A stretch of 27,667 bases of DNA. Origin: Bacteriovoracaceae bacterium UBA4096. GTDB lineage: Bacteria; Bdellovibrionota; Bacteriovoracia; Bacteriovoracales; Bacteriovoracaceae. Under the pieces are notes generated by a model. It did no database searches. It had not been told where the DNA came from and worked only from the letters and a program-made list of their open reading frames with translations. Position numbers and translations under genes: made by a program. This document shows, piece by piece, positions 24,071 through 27,667 of this stretch. The stretch is taken from NCBI GenBank assembly GCA_002381945.1, contig DFXY01000012.1, positions 1-27,667 of the forward strand, written 5' to 3'. Every line of letters starts with the position of its first letter. Within the stretch, counting starts at the first letter, position 1.

Positions 24071-24928
24071 ATGAACGAACAGACTTTTTCGATCGGGCCT
24101 TTAATGAAAGCAGCCCGAAAATTTAAAAAATTCAATCAGGCCGATGTGGCACGTGCGATTGGATGTTCTCAAAGTGCTCTGTCTAAAATGGAACACAATC
24201 TTCTGGTTCCTTCTGCTCCCCAGTGGTTTTTATTCGCAAGGTTCACTTCTATTCCACCTGAGACGTTGGAGACGGGAGTGATTGACCGGCATACCAAGGT
24301 GACCTTTAACAATGATCAGGTTTCTCTTGGTTTTAAGATCCCTAAGAAGTACCGGCATTTTCGGGCGGAGAAAGTCAGAGAAATTTATCCCTTTCTGATT
24401 TTTTTAGAGAAAAAGTTGGTTCCTCCTCAGAAAGAGGATTTTATCACGTGGACCGGACTTGATCCGGAATTCTTTCTGGACTTCGATAACCTGATTAACT
24501 TTCAGCTCTTCGTCGATACAATGGAATATTTCATCAGGATGGGTCGTTCCTCAAGAAGTGATGTGAAAGGAATTGTTAATTTCGGACAGGATGATATTTA
24601 TTGGAATCATTACGGCATAGATTGGAAAAAACTCGATAGCGTTTCGGCCGTATTGCATGAGTATTCGCTGGAGCAGTTATTTTTCCAGACGGACTTTCAG
24701 TTGAAAGTGGATACTACCGCTGGAAGAACGATTGTTAGTTATTTCCCTGAATATCACTTGAAACAGTTTTCGAATACAATTTCGCCTGAAGCGGTTCAAT
24801 TTCTAAATTTCTACCGACAGGGAACTCTTGAGAATCTGATATTGCGAGTATTAAATAAAGAAGTGAAGGTTGAGCTCTTGCAGGAGACTCACACTTCACC
24901 TCTGGGTGCACGATTTGAAGTTAAGTAA
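24071..24928 (+). CDS. Cro/C1-type (XRE) helix-turn-helix protein with unrecognised C-terminal domain
   Basis: This 285-residue protein has an XRE DNA-binding domain at about residues 8-65 (LMKAARKFKKFNQADVARAI and SQSALSKMEHN, the two recognition-type helices). The remaining 220 residues are rich in Phe, Tyr and Asp and form no domain I recognise. They could be a ligand-sensing or dimerisation domain. No membrane helix or signal peptide is seen. The gene sits 9 bases after the aldo/keto reductase, so they share an operon and this may be its regulator. It converges on the 5'-nucleotidase gene with a 2-base gap. Confidence 0.78.
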   Translation: MNEQTFSIGPLMKAARKFKKFNQADVARAIGCSQSALSKMEHNLLVPSAPQWFLFARFTSIPPETLETGVIDRHTKVTFNNDQVSLGFKIPKKYRHFRAEKVREIYPFLIFLEKKLVPPQKEDFITWTGLDPEFFLDFDNLINFQLFVDTMEYFIRMGRSSRSDVKGIVNFGQDDIYWNHYGIDWKKLDSVSAVLHEYSLEQLFFQTDFQLKVDTTAGRTIVSYFPEYHLKQFSNTISPEAVQFLNFYRQGTLENLILRVLNKEVKVELLQETHTSPLGARFEVK

Positions 24929-24930
24929 GC

Positions 24931-26301
24931 TTAACTCTCATGGGGAAGAGTTTTTTTCCTAGGCCTGTAATAGGTCCGGGGAGAGTACTCTACGAAATCA
25001 GCAATTGATGCCATGTAGATACAAGCGTATTTCTCAATCTGTCCGGCAAGACGACTTGGCTCTACTCCCGCCCGCATAGTTTCTCCCCAATAAGGATTAA
25101 AATACTGGGAATGGGCACGGATGAGTTTTCCGATCTTTTTGTCTACTTTTTCAATTCTCTGAAAATGGGCCTGAATCTTTTCTTTATCTGGCTTTTTACC
25201 CTTTTCAATTTCTTTATCAAACAAATCATCAAGCTTTTGTTCGTACGTTATCTTTTCGGTCATGAGAGTGTTGATTTCTTCGGATAGTGCTGCACTCTCT
25301 TCAAGTGCTGTTGTTTCCTGGAAGAGCTCTTCAATCACCAGGGCGGTTCTCCAGTTGCAGGTTTTTTTTATGGAGAGAACGTCACCATAGATATGATCGC
25401 CTAAATACAAAATCTGTTCACCGGTAAAGCCTGAGCTCTTTTGGATGGTCTGGGCATTTCCGCCCTGATAAATACCGTCTTCAATTTTTCCGTGATGATT
25501 TCGCATTAGTCCTGAAGCAGGGTCAACTTGCAGTAGTGGTAGTTTATCCGTGAAGAATTTCGGTTTACTGGCGGCTGTCACCACAATGTTAAACAGCTCC
25601 GACCAGTGTTTATGTTCTTTTAAAAAAGGATTAATCGAGTAATCAAGCAAGAGGCGTGAATACTCATAGTCCGAGTTGGTGATGACCCAAAGTTTTTTTC
25701 CGTGTTTTTTAAAACGTTCTAAGGAAGATACGATTTCTGGGTCCTGGATGATGTATTTCTTAACGGCCTTTTTTACCTGAGTTTTAAGCGACCCATCCCG
25801 GTGAGAAATATCCAGTCCTTCAAGAATGTCGTACTCAATGGTTTTATAATCCGGCAGATTCAGTTCAGGGTGATTGTCCTTCAGGTCAATGATTTGCATG
25901 TAGAGCACGCAGTAGGAGATGGAGAAAGTCGTATCGACAATGGAGAAGCGATCAGAATCGTTCAGATCAATCACCAGACCTTGATAAATCTTCTGCTGAG
26001 TCTTGAAATCCATTTCTTTTAGACCGTGATAGGCGTGCTTGACTTTACTATAGGTGGATAGTTTAAGAATATTTCCATGTGGCTTATCAATCACCAGTCC
26101 TCGGATGGCCAGGTTGAATTTGAATTTCAGTTGAGCAATAGAAGGCGGGTAGCCTTTTACTTCGATGAGTTTTTTCTGAATTTCTTTATATGTCATTTCT
26201 TCAAAAGCTTCAGAATCATATCGGACTAGGGTGTAATCCATGTCAAAACCGATAGCAGCTATTTGTTTCATGTTCAAGGTACGATTTACGTAAATTCCCA
26301 T
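24931..26301 (-). CDS. HAD-superfamily 5'-nucleotidase (purine, cN-II-like)
   Basis: This 456-residue phosphatase of the HAD-IG 5'-nucleotidase family dephosphorylates purine nucleoside monophosphates (IMP/GMP in characterised relatives). HAD motif I is GFDMDYTLV with nucleophile Asp 20 and acid/base Asp 22, motif II is WVITNS, and motif III is LYLGDHIYGDVL with the Mg-binding acids. The insert between motifs holds the cap domain, and a charged coiled-coil follows at about residues 340-400. It is soluble, with no signal peptide. AAGGGAT precedes the start. Such enzymes could supply nucleosides from prey nucleic acids in a predator, which is inference. Divergent from the trypsin-ankyrin gene. 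Confidence 0.9.
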   Translation of the reverse strand: MGIYVNRTLNMKQIAAIGFDMDYTLVRYDSEAFEEMTYKEIQKKLIEVKGYPPSIAQLKFKFNLAIRGLVIDKPHGNILKLSTYSKVKHAYHGLKEMDFKTQQKIYQGLVIDLNDSDRFSIVDTTFSISYCVLYMQIIDLKDNHPELNLPDYKTIEYDILEGLDISHRDGSLKTQVKKAVKKYIIQDPEIVSSLERFKKHGKKLWVITNSDYEYSRLLLDYSINPFLKEHKHWSELFNIVVTAASKPKFFTDKLPLLQVDPASGLMRNHHGKIEDGIYQGGNAQTIQKSSGFTGEQILYLGDHIYGDVLSIKKTCNWRTALVIEELFQETTALEESAALSEEINTLMTEKITYEQKLDDLFDKEIEKGKKPDKEKIQAHFQRIEKVDKKIGKLIRAHSQYFNPYWGETMRAGVEPSRLAGQIEKYACIYMASIADFVEYSPRTYYRPRKKTLPHES

Positions 26302-26447
26302 AGTTATCCCTTATTTAAGCAATCATAAATTTTCGCTGTTTATGTACTTACAGTCAAATAGAGAGATATTTACACACTGCATTAGATTTCATCAAAATCA
26401 GGCCTAATCGGAGTTATAAACTTCCTATTAATTTTCAGGAGCAATCA

Positions 26448-27667
26448 ATGTCGAATAAGGTTCAATTGTTGGTTTTAAGTGGGATCCTTCTTTTTCCGTT
26501 GGCCCAAACCGCACATTCACGGGTCATTTATGGTCAAGATAATCGAGTTGAAGTTTCTGAGGCCTCACCTTTTCAGCAAAAGCTTGCCAGATCGGCCGCG
26601 ACAATGATTTCCAAAGATAATTTATCCCGAAATTTTTTAGGAACACTTCAAGTTTCTCAGAAAGAAACATTGAGGGCCTATCTGGAACGGGCAACTCCTC
26701 AGGGGCTGCCCGTATGTCGTGGCGAGCGCTTTGTGGATCAACCAACACCGGGCTCTTGCAGTGGTTTTCTTATCGCGCCTGATCTGATCGTTACTGCCGG
26801 CCATTGTATGGACGATGAATCGGCCTGTTCTGATAATAGTTGGGTGTTTGATTTTAAAGCTGCTCCTTTATCAAATAAGGCCGGAACGAATATAAAAAAT
26901 GAAGACGTTTATAATTGCAAAAAAAGAGTGTCGAACTATCTGAACTCGGCCACAAATTTAGATTATGCAGTTATTCAACTAGACAGACCTGTTAAGGGAC
27001 GAGAGCCACTGGAAATAAATAGTAACGACAAAGTTAAAAATTTCACCAGACTTGTCATTATTGGTTCTCCTTCTGGACTTCCTCTTAAAGTTGCCGATGG
27101 TGCTTCCGTCCGGGATAATCAGCATCCACACTTTTTCAATGCCAACCTGGATTCATTCCAAGGTAATTCTGGCTCTGGTGTATTCAATGCTAAAACTGGC
27201 GCGATAGAAGGAATTTTAGTTCGCGGAGAACAGGATTTCAGTATTGATTATGCCAATCGCTGTATTCAGACCTATAAATGCAGTGATTTTGGTTGTCGTG
27301 GCGAAGATGTCACTCGAATTACTGCCATTCCTGAAGTTGGTATCCAGAACGCTCTTAACCAGGCCGCTCTTACGGGCGATGTAGCAACTTTAAATACACT
27401 TCTGTCTCTTGAAACGTGGGTGGATTTTTATACTAAGGACGGTCAGAGTGCACTCATGAAGGCCGCTCAGGGTGGAAATAAGGCAGCTACAGAAGTTCTG
27501 CTTAAGGCCGGAGCAGATGTTAATTTACAAGACTCAAATGGAAACTCAAGCTTGCATCATTTGGCCCGCATCCTGAATGAAACTTCCAAAGATACTTTAG
27601 ATTTGCTCGTTCAGAGTGGTGCTAACCTGGAGCTTAAAAATTCACTGGGCGAAACTGCACTGGATGT
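26448..27667 (+). CDS. Exported trypsin-like serine protease fused to ankyrin repeats (partial, runs off the window)
   Basis: This open frame is not closed within the window, so it covers only the first 406 codons. A Sec signal peptide of about 24 residues (MSNKVQLLVLSGILLFPLAQ, cleavage near AHS) precedes a chymotrypsin-fold domain with His 119 (TAGHC), Asp 172 (NLDYAVIQL) and Ser 241 (GNSGSG), so the triad is complete. Several cysteines suggest disulfides. From about residue 300 ankyrin repeats begin (SALMKAAQGGNKAATEVLLKAGADVN, then LLVQSGANLELKNSLGETALD) and continue beyond the edge. AGGAG lies 6 bases before the ATG. Protease plus ankyrin repeats in an exported protein suggests binding-guided proteolysis; this is inference. 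Confidence 0.88.
   Translation, partial: MSNKVQLLVLSGILLFPLAQTAHSRVIYGQDNRVEVSEASPFQQKLARSAATMISKDNLSRNFLGTLQVSQKETLRAYLERATPQGLPVCRGERFVDQPTPGSCSGFLIAPDLIVTAGHCMDDESACSDNSWVFDFKAAPLSNKAGTNIKNEDVYNCKKRVSNYLNSATNLDYAVIQLDRPVKGREPLEINSNDKVKNFTRLVIIGSPSGLPLKVADGASVRDNQHPHFFNANLDSFQGNSGSGVFNAKTGAIEGILVRGEQDFSIDYANRCIQTYKCSDFGCRGEDVTRITAIPEVGIQNALNQAALTGDVATLNTLLSLETWVDFYTKDGQSALMKAAQGGNKAATEVLLKAGADVNLQDSNGNSSLHHLARILNETSKDTLDLLVQSGANLELKNSLGETALD

Overview
The window looks like ordinary chromosome from a free-living Gram-negative bacterium. By eye the GC content is in the low-to-mid 40s percent. It carries lipoprotein signal peptides, an AmpG-type muropeptide permease, a large M1 aminopeptidase, two secreted serine proteases, a purine 5'-nucleotidase and ankyrin-repeat exported proteins. 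This mix fits a predatory or scavenging member of the Bdellovibrionota (Bacteriovorax/Peredibacter-like). The assignment is inferred from gene content and style, because no rRNA gene is present. I found no tRNA, rRNA, insertion sequence, prophage or CRISPR array, and coding density is very high.

Layout. Positions 1-2390 (+) hold a C5-cytosine DNA methyltransferase overlapping an AmpG-like permease. Positions 2358-4292 (-) hold two lipoproteins, one with ankyrin repeats. Positions 4369-7828 (+) hold a DUF2797 protein coupled to aminopeptidase N, followed by a 32-residue membrane micro-protein on the other strand. Positions 8098-12435 alternate between strands: a widespread conserved cytosolic protein, a secreted cysteine-rich protein, a LysR-type regulator, an O6-alkylguanine transferase, a lipoate-ligase-like protein and a 91-residue orphan. 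Positions 12531-16755 hold rpmG (L33), a DUF4340/PilZ-like pair, a secreted subtilisin with a CUB-like tail, and rpmB (L28). Three of the four convincing terminators lie beside these ribosomal and protease genes.

Positions 16916-20608 (+) form a tight operon: a divergent transketolase fused in frame to a CsbD-type stress domain, then cysteine synthase and a VOC-fold protein. Opposite it, 23075-20605 (-) is an overlapping three-gene operon: an MTAN/PNP-type nucleosidase, a radical-SAM protein of the spore-photoproduct-lyase family, and a 2OG-Fe(II) dioxygenase. An aldo/keto reductase with an HTH regulator (23126-24928), a HAD 5'-nucleotidase (24931-26301, -) and a truncated trypsin-ankyrin chimera (26448 to the window end) complete the window.

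The observations most worth a second look are the transketolase-CsbD fusion with its well-placed internal start, the nucleosidase/SPL/2OG operon whose SPL member appears to lack the hydrogen-donor cysteine, the 32-residue membrane protein, and the way convergent gene pairs overlap or abut with no terminator between them. No stretch longer than 300 bases lacks a gene.
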